Assembly: GCA_017548275.1 (NCBI GenBank)
Contig: JAFZAH010000020.1
Location: 1 to 37,119 of the forward strand
Direction of reading: 5' to 3'
Source: Prevotella sp.
Lineage (GTDB): Bacteria; Bacteroidota; Bacteroidia; Bacteroidales; Bacteroidaceae
DNA length: 37,119 bases
Shown here: positions 16,744-24,427 of the stretch, one piece after another
Layout: the number at the start of each line of letters is the position of its first letter
Numbering within the stretch: position 1 is the first letter of the stretch
Program-made: the position numbers and the translations under genes
Notes under the pieces: generated by a model
Databases searched by the model: none
Seen by the model: the letters and a program-made list of their open reading frames with translations, nothing else
What the model was told of the DNA's origin: nothing

Positions 16744-18063
16744 TTACGAAGTTGAGTCATTATCAAAATCCCTATAGTCAATCTTTTCGATACGGACCAC
16801 ATAATCATGCCATACCTCTTCCATCCGTTCGGCTTGGCTGTCACTCAACATCTCGCCCGAATGCCCCTCTTTCCAGTTAAAATCAGGGATGGCCTCGCTC
16901 AACGCTTCCGTCGTCAGCAGTAACGGCGACTCCTCGGGGTGAATCATGTGACTCAGGGTCATCCGGATATAATACACTTTTCTGCTCCTTCCGCTCCAGT
17001 CCTCATCGGGATAGGGCGTTCCGGTAAACGTCCCGCGCATCACCACGCCTTGTTTCTCTCCGCCCGTGCGAATCATATAAAACTTGTCGCCGATATGCAC
17101 ATGCTGGTGGTCCCAAATGCTCCACTCATAATAGTACCCTTCATGAGGGAAGACCTTGATGGCATCACCAAACTCTGCCAATGTGTAATTGCTGATGTCG
17201 GTGTTCCAACGCATGATAAATGTCTTACGGAAATGCTCCCTGACTATTCCTTGGGCAGCGTCAAACAACTCACTCCATCTATCCCTTGTCATCTTCCTGA
17301 GAAAGGCTTGGCATGAGTCCATCTGCCTGAACTCCTCTTGGTCGCTCATCAAAGCGAAGAAATCATCTGCCGTTATCATCTTACAGGTGTTGCCCTTCAT
17401 CATACCGACATATTGGCTGGCACCGATGAATACATCGCGTGTGTTGTCCACAACCCTGAGAGTGCTGAGTTCCTCGTTGTCGGTGATATGCCGCTTTTCT
17501 TCTGTCACGTTCTCAAAATCCGGGTTGGTCCATTGCAAGGCGATGAAGTCTTGGAAAGCGATATCTGCGAGGTCCTCGACACGCCCCATTCCGGCATAGC
17601 GTTTCGGAGAAAGATAGAAATCTCTTCTCACACCCGTTATCACTGTCAGTTCCTCCTTGCCGAGCATCTCTGCCATATTCTGCCGCCGCTGTTGCCATTG
17701 CAAACGGGAGTCATCGTCATTCAGACGGGCGTGTCGCTCATCCTCGTCAAAAATCCTTGCGCTGCGGTGTGCCTTGCCTGTGGCATAGAGAAAGGCATAG
17801 CATAACTCGACATCTTTCTCGGATGCCAACCATGGGATTTCCACAACGATACTGCCGCCAATCATCTGTTTCACGTGAACGCCTTGTGTTGACATGCCTT
17901 CGACCATCAACGTGTATGACTCTCTTTCGCTGTTCACAGGCTCACGATACACTTTCATGACACTTTGTGTGGTCGCATCGCCGCAAAACAGTGTTATGAC
18001 TCTATTCAATACTTTCTGATGATTGAAATAACGGACGCCTTTGATTGTAAATTTATATGCCAT
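16744..18063 (-). CDS. Uncharacterised protein with possible C-terminal EVE/PUA-like domain
   Basis: This 439-residue protein has no signal peptide and should be cytoplasmic. I do not recognise the N-terminal two thirds. It includes a strongly charged stretch (DEDERHARLNDDDSRLQWQQ) and several tryptophans. The last 120 residues, beginning near VHIGDKFYMIRTGG, resemble small PUA/EVE-type RNA- or modified-base-binding domains: a GD-F-hydrophobic opening, then GVVMRGTFTGTPYPDEDW, a YYIRMTL strand and a closing FNWKEGHSGEMLSDSQAERM. This resemblance is by eye only. The frame extends upstream to 18138, but the ATG at 18063 (or 18069) begins the conserved-looking YKFTIKGVRYF. It is flanked by the tRNA-like sequence and, across a repeat-filled gap, by a WYL regulator, all on the minus strand. 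Confidence 0.8.
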   Translation of the reverse strand: MAYKFTIKGVRYFNHQKVLNRVITLFCGDATTQSVMKVYREPVNSERESYTLMVEGMSTQGVHVKQMIGGSIVVEIPWLASEKDVELCYAFLYATGKAHRSARIFDEDERHARLNDDDSRLQWQQRRQNMAEMLGKEELTVITGVRRDFYLSPKRYAGMGRVEDLADIAFQDFIALQWTNPDFENVTEEKRHITDNEELSTLRVVDNTRDVFIGASQYVGMMKGNTCKMITADDFFALMSDQEEFRQMDSCQAFLRKMTRDRWSELFDAAQGIVREHFRKTFIMRWNTDISNYTLAEFGDAIKVFPHEGYYYEWSIWDHQHVHIGDKFYMIRTGGEKQGVVMRGTFTGTPYPDEDWSGRSRKVYYIRMTLSHMIHPEESPLLLTTEALSEAIPDFNWKEGHSGEMLSDSQAERMEEVWHDYVVRIEKIDYRDFDNDSTS

Positions 18064-18285
18064 AATCATTCGATTTTTGCTGTTTTGTGTTGGTTGAGAA
18101 CGGTCTGTGTTGAAGTCTGTGTTTTTAGGAGGGACCATGTAAGGCCGCCTGTCGTCCCCGCGACCTTACAGGTTCTCTCCATGAAGCAATCGTGATACAA
18201 GTTAATTTCTGTTTCTTTCTTATAGGATTACCTGTACACCCGCATTCGAGATCAGGTGACAGTATGTTTTTCTCTTATGATGCTG

Positions 18286-18293
18286 CAAAGTTA
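18286..18293 (-). promoter_or_regulatory. -7 promoter box upstream of the EVE-like gene
   Basis: Minus strand TAACTTTG followed by CAGC matches the -7 consensus exactly. The nearest CAAA on the plus strand (TTTG on minus) is 14 bases further, closer than usual for -33. It lies at the edge of the 82-bp repeats and predicts a long leader of about 215 bases. Confidence 0.45.
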
Positions 18294-18314
18294 AATGCAG
18301 GTTGTGTCAAATCG

Positions 18315-18493
18315 TGGCACAAGCGAGAGAAAAATGCGAAAAAAATGATTTTTCGGCATTTTCCCGAGCGCCCCGACGATTCGCCGCAGGCAAATGTGGC
18401 ACAAGCGAGAGAAAAATGCAAAAAAATGTTTTTTCGGCATTTTCCCGAGTGCCCCGACGATTCGCCGCAGGCAAATGTGGCACAAGCGATTCG
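18315..18493. repeat. Two 81/82-bp tandem repeats, each with an A/T hairpin
   Basis: Unit 1 (18315-18396) and unit 2 (18397-18477) are almost identical, and a third copy starts at 18478 but diverges after about 12 bases. Each begins TGGCACAAGCG, then has an imperfect hairpin (18331-18343 with 18349-18362 in unit 1, one bulge) and a GC-rich end CCCGACGATTCGCCGCAGGC. Reading frames run through the repeats but give no credible protein. The rest of the 720-bp gap (18064-18780) has the inverted repeat below and otherwise nothing I recognise. Confidence 0.9.
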
Positions 18494-18671
18494 CTGATGG
18501 TTGGTGTCACCCGCTTGCCATTCTCATTCTCCGTAGGCAGCAGTTTACCGCTGCTGTCAACCTCCCTCTAGATTGTTCTACCGAACCAGAATTAAACGAA
18601 TCTTACTGTCTACAATGATTTATAAGAGTAAGATTTCTCACGAAGCGGCTAAGAACTGACACAAACACAAG

Positions 18672-18724
18672 TTCCCATGAATGTTCCCCAAATATTAATG
18701 ATGTTTAATGGACATTCATGGGAA
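18672..18724. other. 13-bp perfect inverted repeat with 27-base spacer
   Basis: TTCCCATGAATGT (18672-18684) and ACATTCATGGGAA (18712-18724) are exact reverse complements. The loop is AT-rich. There is no T run on either side in the minus direction, so it is not a standard terminator for the WYL gene that ends 57 bases away. It might be a regulator binding site or the ends of a small element. Confidence 0.6.
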
Positions 18725-18780
18725 TTTGATGTAAAAGAATACCTAAAAACCTCGTCACGCTTTTTCCTGTTGTCAGCGTT

Positions 18781-19743
18781 TTATTGTCCGTTTGGCAGAT
18801 TGTCTTCTTCCTCCGTTTCATACATCTGCGCCGCTTCTTTGTGCATGACAGAAATCTCGTCGGCCAACCATTTGGGCGACAGCACTTTGAGTTGGCTGCC
18901 GCGGCTCAGTATGTGACCGCTGAAATCGACTGTAGGACGCAGAAACAGTTCAAAATCTGCGAAGTCCTCACCATGACCTATCTCGTGTTGGCTCTCATGT
19001 ATGGGCAAATCCCTCAGATAATACCGCTCATATCCATATGCGCGCAAGACAATGTGTTCGGGAGCCGTGCCGTTGTCAGCCAAAACGCCATAAAACTCTG
19101 CAAAATATTTTTGCGCATCGAAATCCGGGTCTATCCGGAATTTGACTTTGGTGAGCGACATGCTCATAATCCTGTCAAAAGAGAAAAGACCGAAGTAGTC
19201 CGACTCGGGCTTTTCCTCCGTCGCGTCGCGATGGAAATGCCCCAACACATACCAGCGCTGCTTAAACAGTTTCAGACAATAAGGCTCAAAGTCCAGACGG
19301 TTAGGACGGTCGGTGCCGTATTTCCTGTACTCCACCTCTATTCTCACATTTTTCTTCATCGCGTCTATCACCATCTTCAGATAGTTGCCCTCTGCTGGCA
19401 CGGGTTGGAGTAGGATGCGGTCTTGAAGCGACAAACTCTCGCTGATGATGTTGCTCACCGAGAGTGTTGACAACATCCAGTTTTGGACACTGTCATTGTG
19501 CAGCACATCATCGTTGCCGATAAAGTATTGATAACCGTTTTTCCTGTCGCAGTCGATGTAGATGCCGAACATCTCCTCTATGGCTATCCTATGGCGGGAA
19601 AAAGTGGAACGCGTCAGTTCCACACCCTCGCTCATGTCGGTGTCGAGCCACTTCTCCTGTATCTCGGCAAACGTGATTCTACGTGCCTTGCGAATGGTGT
19701 TTACAAGCCAGATGTATTCCTTGAATTTCGCTGGTATTTTCAT
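18781..19743 (-). CDS. WYL-domain transcriptional regulator
   Basis: This 320-residue cytoplasmic protein has the WYL regulator layout. An N-terminal winged helix-turn-helix (about 1-70) contains RRITFAEIQEKWLD and STFSRHRIAIEEMFG. The WYL domain (about 130-230) has the ligand-binding line FEPYCLKLFKQRWYVLGHF, and a C-terminal WCX extension follows (HIVLRAYGYERYYLRDLPIH). WYL domains bind nucleic acids or nucleotides and regulate stress, DNA-damage and defence genes in many bacteria. It has its own -7 box. The next gene on its strand is the EVE-like protein, 717 bases further, with the tandem repeats in between; these could include its operators (inference). Confidence 0.9.
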   Translation of the reverse strand: MKIPAKFKEYIWLVNTIRKARRITFAEIQEKWLDTDMSEGVELTRSTFSRHRIAIEEMFGIYIDCDRKNGYQYFIGNDDVLHNDSVQNWMLSTLSVSNIISESLSLQDRILLQPVPAEGNYLKMVIDAMKKNVRIEVEYRKYGTDRPNRLDFEPYCLKLFKQRWYVLGHFHRDATEEKPESDYFGLFSFDRIMSMSLTKVKFRIDPDFDAQKYFAEFYGVLADNGTAPEHIVLRAYGYERYYLRDLPIHESQHEIGHGEDFADFELFLRPTVDFSGHILSRGSQLKVLSPKWLADEISVMHKEAAQMYETEEEDNLPNGQ

Positions 19744-19796
19744 AAGTAATCTCCTCTGTTATTTGTCTATATTAAATCCACTTCCAACGGATGTTG

Positions 19797-19804
19797 CAAA
19801 GTTA
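19797..19804 (-). promoter_or_regulatory. -7 promoter box for the WYL regulator
   Basis: Minus strand TAACTTTG followed by CAAC is a full match to the Bacteroidetes -7 consensus, 53 bases before the start codon. No clear -33 element. Confidence 0.55.
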
Positions 19805-19847
19805 AAAAAATAATATGTTTTTCTCTTCCTTTTTTGATATTTTTTTG

Positions 19848-19855
19848 TATCTTTG
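19848..19855 (+). promoter_or_regulatory. -7 promoter box, divergent, for the metallophosphoesterase
   Basis: TATCTTTG on the plus strand lies 43 bases from the WYL -7 box in the opposite direction. The predicted leader is about 165 bases, longer than typical here; the rest of this spacer shows nothing else recognisable. Confidence 0.45.
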
Positions 19856-20025
19856 TGCCGTTTTCTGACAGAATATGCCGCTGACCGATGTCTGCTCTTT
19901 TATAAAAGGACAACACCCCGGGCATGCAAGATTACTAATCAAAGGATATAGACTTTTTACTTTTTTTGAAAGGTTAAAATAAACTGCCTGGGAAAACATC
20001 TCAATATTCTGAATTCATTAATGAC

Positions 20026-20634
20026 ATGAAAATCCTACAAATCTCCGACACGCACAATCGCCACCGAAAGTTGAAAAGGCTTCCGGCGGCGGATGTCATC
20101 GTCCATTGCGGTGATTTCGCCGACAACGGAACAGAAGGAGAAGTGCTCGATTTCCTCAACTGGTTCATCGAATTGCCTTATCCCCAAAAGATTTTCGTGA
20201 CGGGAAACCATGACTTGTGCCTGTGGAATGCTGCGGACATCGAAGATCTGCCCGACAACGTCCATTTTCTTCAAGATCGTGGATGCGAGATTGACGGGGT
20301 GAAATTCTTCGGACTGGCATACAACCACCCCGAGGCGTTGATACCCGACGGTGTGGATGTACTCGTCACCCACGAGCCGCCCATCATGATACTCGACAAG
20401 TCGAGCGGCATCCACTGGGGAAACACTTCGTTGTGGAACAAGGTACTGGAAGTGAAACCCCGTTACCATCTCTTCGGACATGCCCATGAAGCCAACGGCA
20501 TCAAACAAGAAGACGGCATCATTTTCTCCAATGGCTCCGTCCTCGATGATGTCATGAAGATGCGGTATGAGCCGCGAATAATAAACTATTTTACGTTAGG
20601 GAGTTATGATGAGGAGTTAAAAAAATGGAGTTAA
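20026..20634 (+). CDS. Calcineurin-like metallophosphoesterase
   Basis: This 202-residue protein is a small cytoplasmic metallophosphoesterase. All metal-ligand motifs are present in order: SDTHN near residue 8, HCGDFAD near 29, GNHD near 60, THEPP near 117 and GHAHE near 150. Family members cleave phosphomonoesters or phosphodiesters; the substrate here cannot be told. The final residues (LGSYDEELKKWS) and the stop codon are encoded by the interspersed GGAGTTA repeat, so the original C-terminus was probably replaced when that element arrived. The core is intact. It stands alone, with its own predicted promoter. Confidence 0.9.
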   Translation: MKILQISDTHNRHRKLKRLPAADVIVHCGDFADNGTEGEVLDFLNWFIELPYPQKIFVTGNHDLCLWNAADIEDLPDNVHFLQDRGCEIDGVKFFGLAYNHPEALIPDGVDVLVTHEPPIMILDKSSGIHWGNTSLWNKVLEVKPRYHLFGHAHEANGIKQEDGIIFSNGSVLDDVMKMRYEPRIINYFTLGSYDEELKKWS

Positions 20635-20728
20635 AGCGAGGAGTTAAAAAGCGCCAAATGTCTCTGAAACATATTCTATTTGCATGTCGGATAGTAATGA
20701 CTCATGATAACTCCCCCTCATAACTCCC
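20599..20728. repeat. Interspersed GGAGTTA/TAACTCC hairpin element, full copy B
   Basis: Four GGAGTTA words (20599-20647), a core GCCAAATGTCTCTGAAACAT (20653-20672), about 25 unrelated bases, then TAATGACTCATG followed by two TAACTCC words. The two arms can pair into a large hairpin. The same order and core occur at 23448-23628 with one mismatch in the 20-base core. Its left end overlaps the 3' end of the metallophosphoesterase gene. Confidence 0.85.
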
Positions 20729-20767
20729 GAAAAATCAGTAAACTATATAAGTAATAAGCAATTAACT

Positions 20768-21874
20768 ATGAAAACAAAGACAAAGAAGAGGTTGAAGATC
20801 ATGATGTGGATTATATGTCCGTTGTTTATTATCATCATCGCCACGATGCTCATCTGCAACAAAATCGTCACTGACTATGCCGAAGGGATGGTCTTCTCTG
20901 AAATTGATAGCATTGCGCCTACAAAATGGGGATTGTTGTTGGGGACAACCCCGCAGACACGTATAGGCAACCGTCAGAACATGTTTTTCAAATACCGTAT
21001 CGATGCTGCCGAGCAACTGTATAAGGCCAGGAAAGTACAAAAATTCCTCATCAGTGGTGACGAAAACAGCCTGGGCGGGGTCAATGAACCCCAATGCATG
21101 AAAGATTCGTTGGTGGCACGTGGCGTTCCTGCCGATAGCATCTTCCTTGACGGGAAAGGCTTCCGCACACTCGACTCCGTGGTCAGAACGTGCAAAAAAT
21201 ATTGTATCAAGTCGTTCATCATTATCTCACAACGTTTCCACAACGAGCGTGCGGTCTACCTTGCCAACCATCTTGGGCTTGACGTGGAACGTGTGCAGGC
21301 ATACAATGCAGTAAGCCCTGACGATGGTTGGGCATTCATCACCTATGCCCGCGAATATCTCGCAAGGGTCAAAATGTTTTGGGATATCCTGACCGATAAG
21401 CAACCCGAGGAACTTGGCAAATGTGAGCCGTTGGATGAAATGAGATATGTTCACAGATCCGTTCCTGACATGCCTGATGTCGTGCATATTGACACTTTAT
21501 ACTCGTTCTTTGGACACCCGCTTGTCTTCAATGGTTCGATTAGTGAGCAAATCGCAGACATTGCGGCCCATGACAAGATGCTTTCTTATGATGGCAGGGT
21601 CTTGCAAATCGGAAAAGTGAGATGGGGTGTTAATCCTGGTGAGTCTGATATCTTCTTGATGACTTCAGTACAGCCGGATGCTCCACAGATGAAACAGGTG
21701 GTCAAATATCTGACTGGCATCTATGGTAAGCCCTACGAAGATGAGGATGAAGGCTTTGACATCAAATGGTCTTCATCGCGCGATTCTCTTAATGTATTTA
21801 AACCGCATAGTACTTTAGTCCATTTGCGTAGCGTACATTCTGAAAACGGAGGGACAACCCTGATTTTTCATTGA
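20768..21874 (+). CDS. SanA/ElyC-like (DUF218) envelope protein with C-terminal extension
   Basis: This 368-residue protein has one N-terminal membrane helix (IMMWIICPLFIIIIATMLI) and then a DUF218 domain related to the vancomycin-exclusion protein SanA: WGLLLGTTPQTR, IDAAEQLYKARKVQKFLISG, and later FIIISQRFHNERAVYLA. SanA-type proteins face the periplasm and support envelope integrity by an unclear mechanism. SanA is about 240 residues; here about 150 extra residues follow (from HRSVPDMPDVVH), which I do not recognise. This may be a fusion. A lipoprotein gene follows after 42 bases on the same strand, probably in one operon. It starts 39 bases after the interspersed repeat; no clear -7 box was found in that gap. 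Confidence 0.85.
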   Translation: MKTKTKKRLKIMMWIICPLFIIIIATMLICNKIVTDYAEGMVFSEIDSIAPTKWGLLLGTTPQTRIGNRQNMFFKYRIDAAEQLYKARKVQKFLISGDENSLGGVNEPQCMKDSLVARGVPADSIFLDGKGFRTLDSVVRTCKKYCIKSFIIISQRFHNERAVYLANHLGLDVERVQAYNAVSPDDGWAFITYAREYLARVKMFWDILTDKQPEELGKCEPLDEMRYVHRSVPDMPDVVHIDTLYSFFGHPLVFNGSISEQIADIAAHDKMLSYDGRVLQIGKVRWGVNPGESDIFLMTSVQPDAPQMKQVVKYLTGIYGKPYEDEDEGFDIKWSSSRDSLNVFKPHSTLVHLRSVHSENGGTTLIFH

Positions 21875-21916
21875 ATAAACCTCTACTACAATATCACACC
21901 ATCAACAAAAAATGAT

Positions 21917-22648
21917 ATGAGAACTATACTATTACTAACCATAGCATTTTTCATGACCAGTTGCAGTGCCGGCAATAAAGAAGGACAGGTCGAAAAGGAG
22001 GCAGAATACAAAGACGAGCCTGTCTCTGTGATACGAAAGGATACGCTGGGACTGATAGTCCTCTATCCCCAATATTCGTCAATTGACTTTGTGTGCGGCA
22101 ACATGCCCTCAAAGAGCGACACCAGTGTTATCCTCTTTGCTGAAGCGGCATATACGGGTGAATTGTTGAAAGAGTTCAAACATACCAATGTGGCTGGCGA
22201 CCATGTGTCACAGGGTAAGCGCTATAAAGGGTATAAATGCAAGCGCAATACTGGGGCCTTTGTCTATTATGGCGAGAAATGGGATTTCTGTTACAAAGAT
22301 TATTCTAAAGCAATGGACGTCGCTGCAGAGAATGGGGGTGCAGCCTTCGCGCAGGAGATGATGATTTACAAAGGGAAGATGGTTGAGATAGCAAGGAAAG
22401 ACAGCAACAAAAACCAATTCCGAGCCTTATGCAACCATGACGGTCGTTTGTGTATCGTCGAAACAAAAGGCAAAATACCCTTCGGCGATTTCAAGAAAAA
22501 ACTGTTGGCTCTCGGCATATCCGATGCCCTATACCTCGATATGGGGGCCGGTTGGAACTACGCATGGTATCGTGACAGGGGCAAAATCGTGGAACTGCAT
22601 CCGAAAGTTCACGACTACTGCACGAACTGGATTACGTTTTATAAATAA
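21917..22648 (+). CDS. Lipoprotein with phosphodiester glycosidase (NAGPA)-like domain
   Basis: This 243-residue protein has a lipoprotein signal with cysteine in FFMTSCSAG. The C-terminal half resembles the phosphodiester glycosidase family related to NAGPA, with GGAAFAQEMMIYKG, a central RALCNHDGRLCIVETKG, then LGISDALYLDMGAGWNYAWYRD and a closing TNWITFYK. These are typical family lines around a catalytic pocket, though I cannot confirm the catalytic residues. Such enzymes hydrolyse sugar-phosphodiester bonds, for example in cell-wall polymers. Pairing with a SanA-like envelope protein suggests a shared role in surface glycan processing (inference). No terminator is evident after it; the following 119 bases hold nothing I recognise. 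Confidence 0.82.
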   Translation: MRTILLLTIAFFMTSCSAGNKEGQVEKEAEYKDEPVSVIRKDTLGLIVLYPQYSSIDFVCGNMPSKSDTSVILFAEAAYTGELLKEFKHTNVAGDHVSQGKRYKGYKCKRNTGAFVYYGEKWDFCYKDYSKAMDVAAENGGAAFAQEMMIYKGKMVEIARKDSNKNQFRALCNHDGRLCIVETKGKIPFGDFKKKLLALGISDALYLDMGAGWNYAWYRDRGKIVELHPKVHDYCTNWITFYK

Positions 22649-22767
22649 CAAAGGTGTATGAAGGGGTAAAACGTCATAAGGCATATATTGTCAGGAAGCA
22701 TATCGCCACGAATATGACTTACACTGTTTGAAGAACAGGAAACACTACCGGTATAAGAATTAATCCT

Positions 22768-23268
22768 TCACAATTCCATCCGCATGATATAATCATTCAT
22801 GTAGAAACCGTGGCCGATGTCGAAATCACCGCTGCGGTCCTTGTGCATGCCCATGCGCTCATAAAACGTCACGGCACGGTTGTTGCGGTTCACGTTCAGT
22901 TCCATGGCACATGCCTCGGGGTGTTGGCTCTTAATCAGTGCGATGGCTGCCTCAAACAAATGCCTTCCCAATCCCTCGCCCTGGCGCTCGGCCAACACAT
23001 AAATCTTCTGCAGATGAAATAGATGCTCGCCCTGCTGTTCCACGCTGACATACCCCACAGCCGTATCCCCGTCATATGCCAACAGGTATTGATGACCGTG
23101 CGTCATCTGTTCTTTCAGATTGGCCTCCGAATACATCCACTCCATCATGTAGTCATTCTGCTCGGGAGTGAGTATCTCGCGGTAGGTTTGCGGAAAAATA
23201 CGCCATGCCAGGTCGTGGATGGTCGCGATGTCGTGCTCTGAAGCCCGACGGATGGTGATGTCGCTCAT
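22768..23268 (-). CDS. GNAT family N-acetyltransferase
   Basis: This 166-residue protein is a GNAT acyltransferase, using acetyl-CoA. The pattern is complete: IRRASEHDIATIHDLAW at the start, the YVSVEQQ strand, and the acetyl-CoA loop ERQGEGLGRHLF (Q-x-x-G-x-G type), then LNVNRNNRAVTFYERMGM. Substrate is not predictable. The start codon overlaps the stop of a 46-residue ORF (ATGA), so translation is coupled to it. Length is normal. Confidence 0.92.
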   Translation of the reverse strand: MSDITIRRASEHDIATIHDLAWRIFPQTYREILTPEQNDYMMEWMYSEANLKEQMTHGHQYLLAYDGDTAVGYVSVEQQGEHLFHLQKIYVLAERQGEGLGRHLFEAAIALIKSQHPEACAMELNVNRNNRAVTFYERMGMHKDRSGDFDIGHGFYMNDYIMRMEL

Positions 23269-23405
23269 AATGACTCGTGAATGTAATTCTTGGTGCTCAT
23301 ATCGTAATAGAGCGCTTCCAGTTCAGGCAATGACAGTTGTTCCACTGACCGTTCGATGAGGCGTACCAATTCCTCACGACGGTATTCATCTGATGAAAAA
23401 TCCAT
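23265..23405 (-). CDS. Small 46-residue ORF overlapping the GNAT gene
   Basis: This frame opens with MDFSSDEYRREELVRLIERS and ends with KNYIHESL; it is acidic and helix-prone with no signal peptide. Its TGA stop overlaps the GNAT start as ATGA, a 4-base overlap typical of coupled genes, which is strong support that it is real. The gene pair may be a single transcript starting near 23450. I do not recognise a family; a regulator or stabiliser of the acetyltransferase is a guess. Confidence 0.72.
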   Translation of the reverse strand: MDFSSDEYRREELVRLIERSVEQLSLPELEALYYDMSTKNYIHESL

Positions 23406-23447
23406 ATATCAAAAACTTATTTTTTTACTTTTTGTAAGTGATAATGA

Positions 23448-23628
23448 GGAGTTATATATGGGAGTTAAAACGATGAGTTTAAAAAAGCCAAATGTCTCTG
23501 TAACATGTCCTTTTTTGTGTGTTATTCAGGTAATGGCTCATAATAACTCCCCCTCATAACTCCCCCTCATAACTCCCCCTCATAACTCCCCCTCATAACT
23601 CCTTATCTTAACCACCCCACATAACTCC
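23448..23628. repeat. Interspersed GGAGTTA/TAACTCC hairpin element, full copy C
   Basis: Left arm words GGAGTTA (23448-23454, 23461-23467 and a variant), core GCCAAATGTCTCTGTAACAT (23487-23506), then TAATGGCTCATA and an expanded right arm: four complete and one partial 13-base units of CATAACTCCCCCT (23542-23603), then a last TAACTCC. The same core as at 20653-20672. The rest of the gap between the two minus-strand genes is unremarkable. Confidence 0.85.
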
Positions 23629-23665
23629 AGAAACTATAGTGAACGACAGATTCCACTCTTCCTCT

Positions 23666-24307
23666 CTACCTCCTATACACTCCTAATTCCACCGCATACA
23701 TTCCCACAACATCTTGACCGTCGATGTTCGATTCGTCTGCTTTCTTGATTTTCTCAGGGGTACTCACATACACCCACTTAAAACCGGTCACAGGACGCGT
23801 GCGGTTCGACATGCCGCCATACACTTTGTCGACGCTCAGCGGAAGGCCTGCGTTGCGGATGTCCTGTGAGAGGAGGTTGTAAAAACTCATGGCCTCCTTC
23901 TGGGTCTCAAAGTAGAAGCGATACCATTGCCTATTGTCTTGCCAGTCATAATAACAAACGCTGATGGGAGCACCTTTGTAGGTGAAATCAAACGTGTCAT
24001 TGTAATGCAAACCAGGCAAAAGGTTGACAGACTCGTATGAGCCGAACGTAGCCTTGAGTTGTTCTTGAGTCTCTTCTCTGGTATCCATCTCGCCCGTGAT
24101 ACAACTGAAGGGGAAAAACAATAAGTCTTTGATGGTACGCTCCCTCACATCCATCGGAGTGGGCGAGGTGGGTGCCTTCAGTGTGGCGCGTGTATTTGCC
24201 CTCTTCTTTGCGCCCTTGCTTTGAGCGTCTGCTGGTGTGACAGCAAACATCAATGCTGCACCGAGCAATATCATGGGCAGTGCCCTGAAAAAACGTGAAT
24301 ACATCAT
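23666..24307 (-). CDS. Secreted protein of unknown function
   Basis: This 213-residue protein has an N-terminal signal peptide (RALPMILLGAALMFAVTPADA) followed by a basic linker (SKGAKKRANTRATLK), so it should be exported. The body contains many aromatic residues (YYDWQDNRQWYRFYFETQKEA) and a GGMSNRTRP-KWVYVSTPEKI end. I recognise no domain. The start may be either of two adjacent ATGs. It is a single gene on this strand; the terminator of the upstream gene pair lies just beyond its start, so it has its own promoter, which I could not identify securely. Confidence 0.75.
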   Translation of the reverse strand: MMYSRFFRALPMILLGAALMFAVTPADAQSKGAKKRANTRATLKAPTSPTPMDVRERTIKDLLFFPFSCITGEMDTREETQEQLKATFGSYESVNLLPGLHYNDTFDFTYKGAPISVCYYDWQDNRQWYRFYFETQKEAMSFYNLLSQDIRNAGLPLSVDKVYGGMSNRTRPVTGFKWVYVSTPEKIKKADESNIDGQDVVGMYAVELGVYRR

Positions 24308-24386
24308 ATAGCAAAATATTTAATGGTTAATTGTCTCAATTCTTGAGATTATTATCACCTCATAATTACACACCCTCATAACCTCA

Positions 24387-24418
24387 CAAAAAGGGGCGCT
24401 TCACATCGAAACGCCCCT
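24387..24418 (-). terminator. Intrinsic terminator after the acidic-tail gene
   Basis: On the minus strand an 11-bp stem (AGGGGCGTTTC with GAAGCGCCCCT, one G-U pair) has a 5-base loop (GATGT) and is followed by TTTTTG. It starts 10 bases after the stop codon at 24428. Confidence 0.9.
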
Positions 24419-24427
24419 CATTATTGT

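Noticed and set aside
18315-18493. CRISPR array
   Set aside because: The repeats are 81/82 bases and adjacent with no unique spacers, and there are no cas genes.
18192-18497. Frame of 101 residues across the 81/82-bp repeats
   Set aside because: Its sequence is just translated repeats; no start context or homology visible.
23542-23603. CRISPR-like array of 13-base units
   Set aside because: Units abut directly without spacers; it is the expanded arm of the interspersed element.
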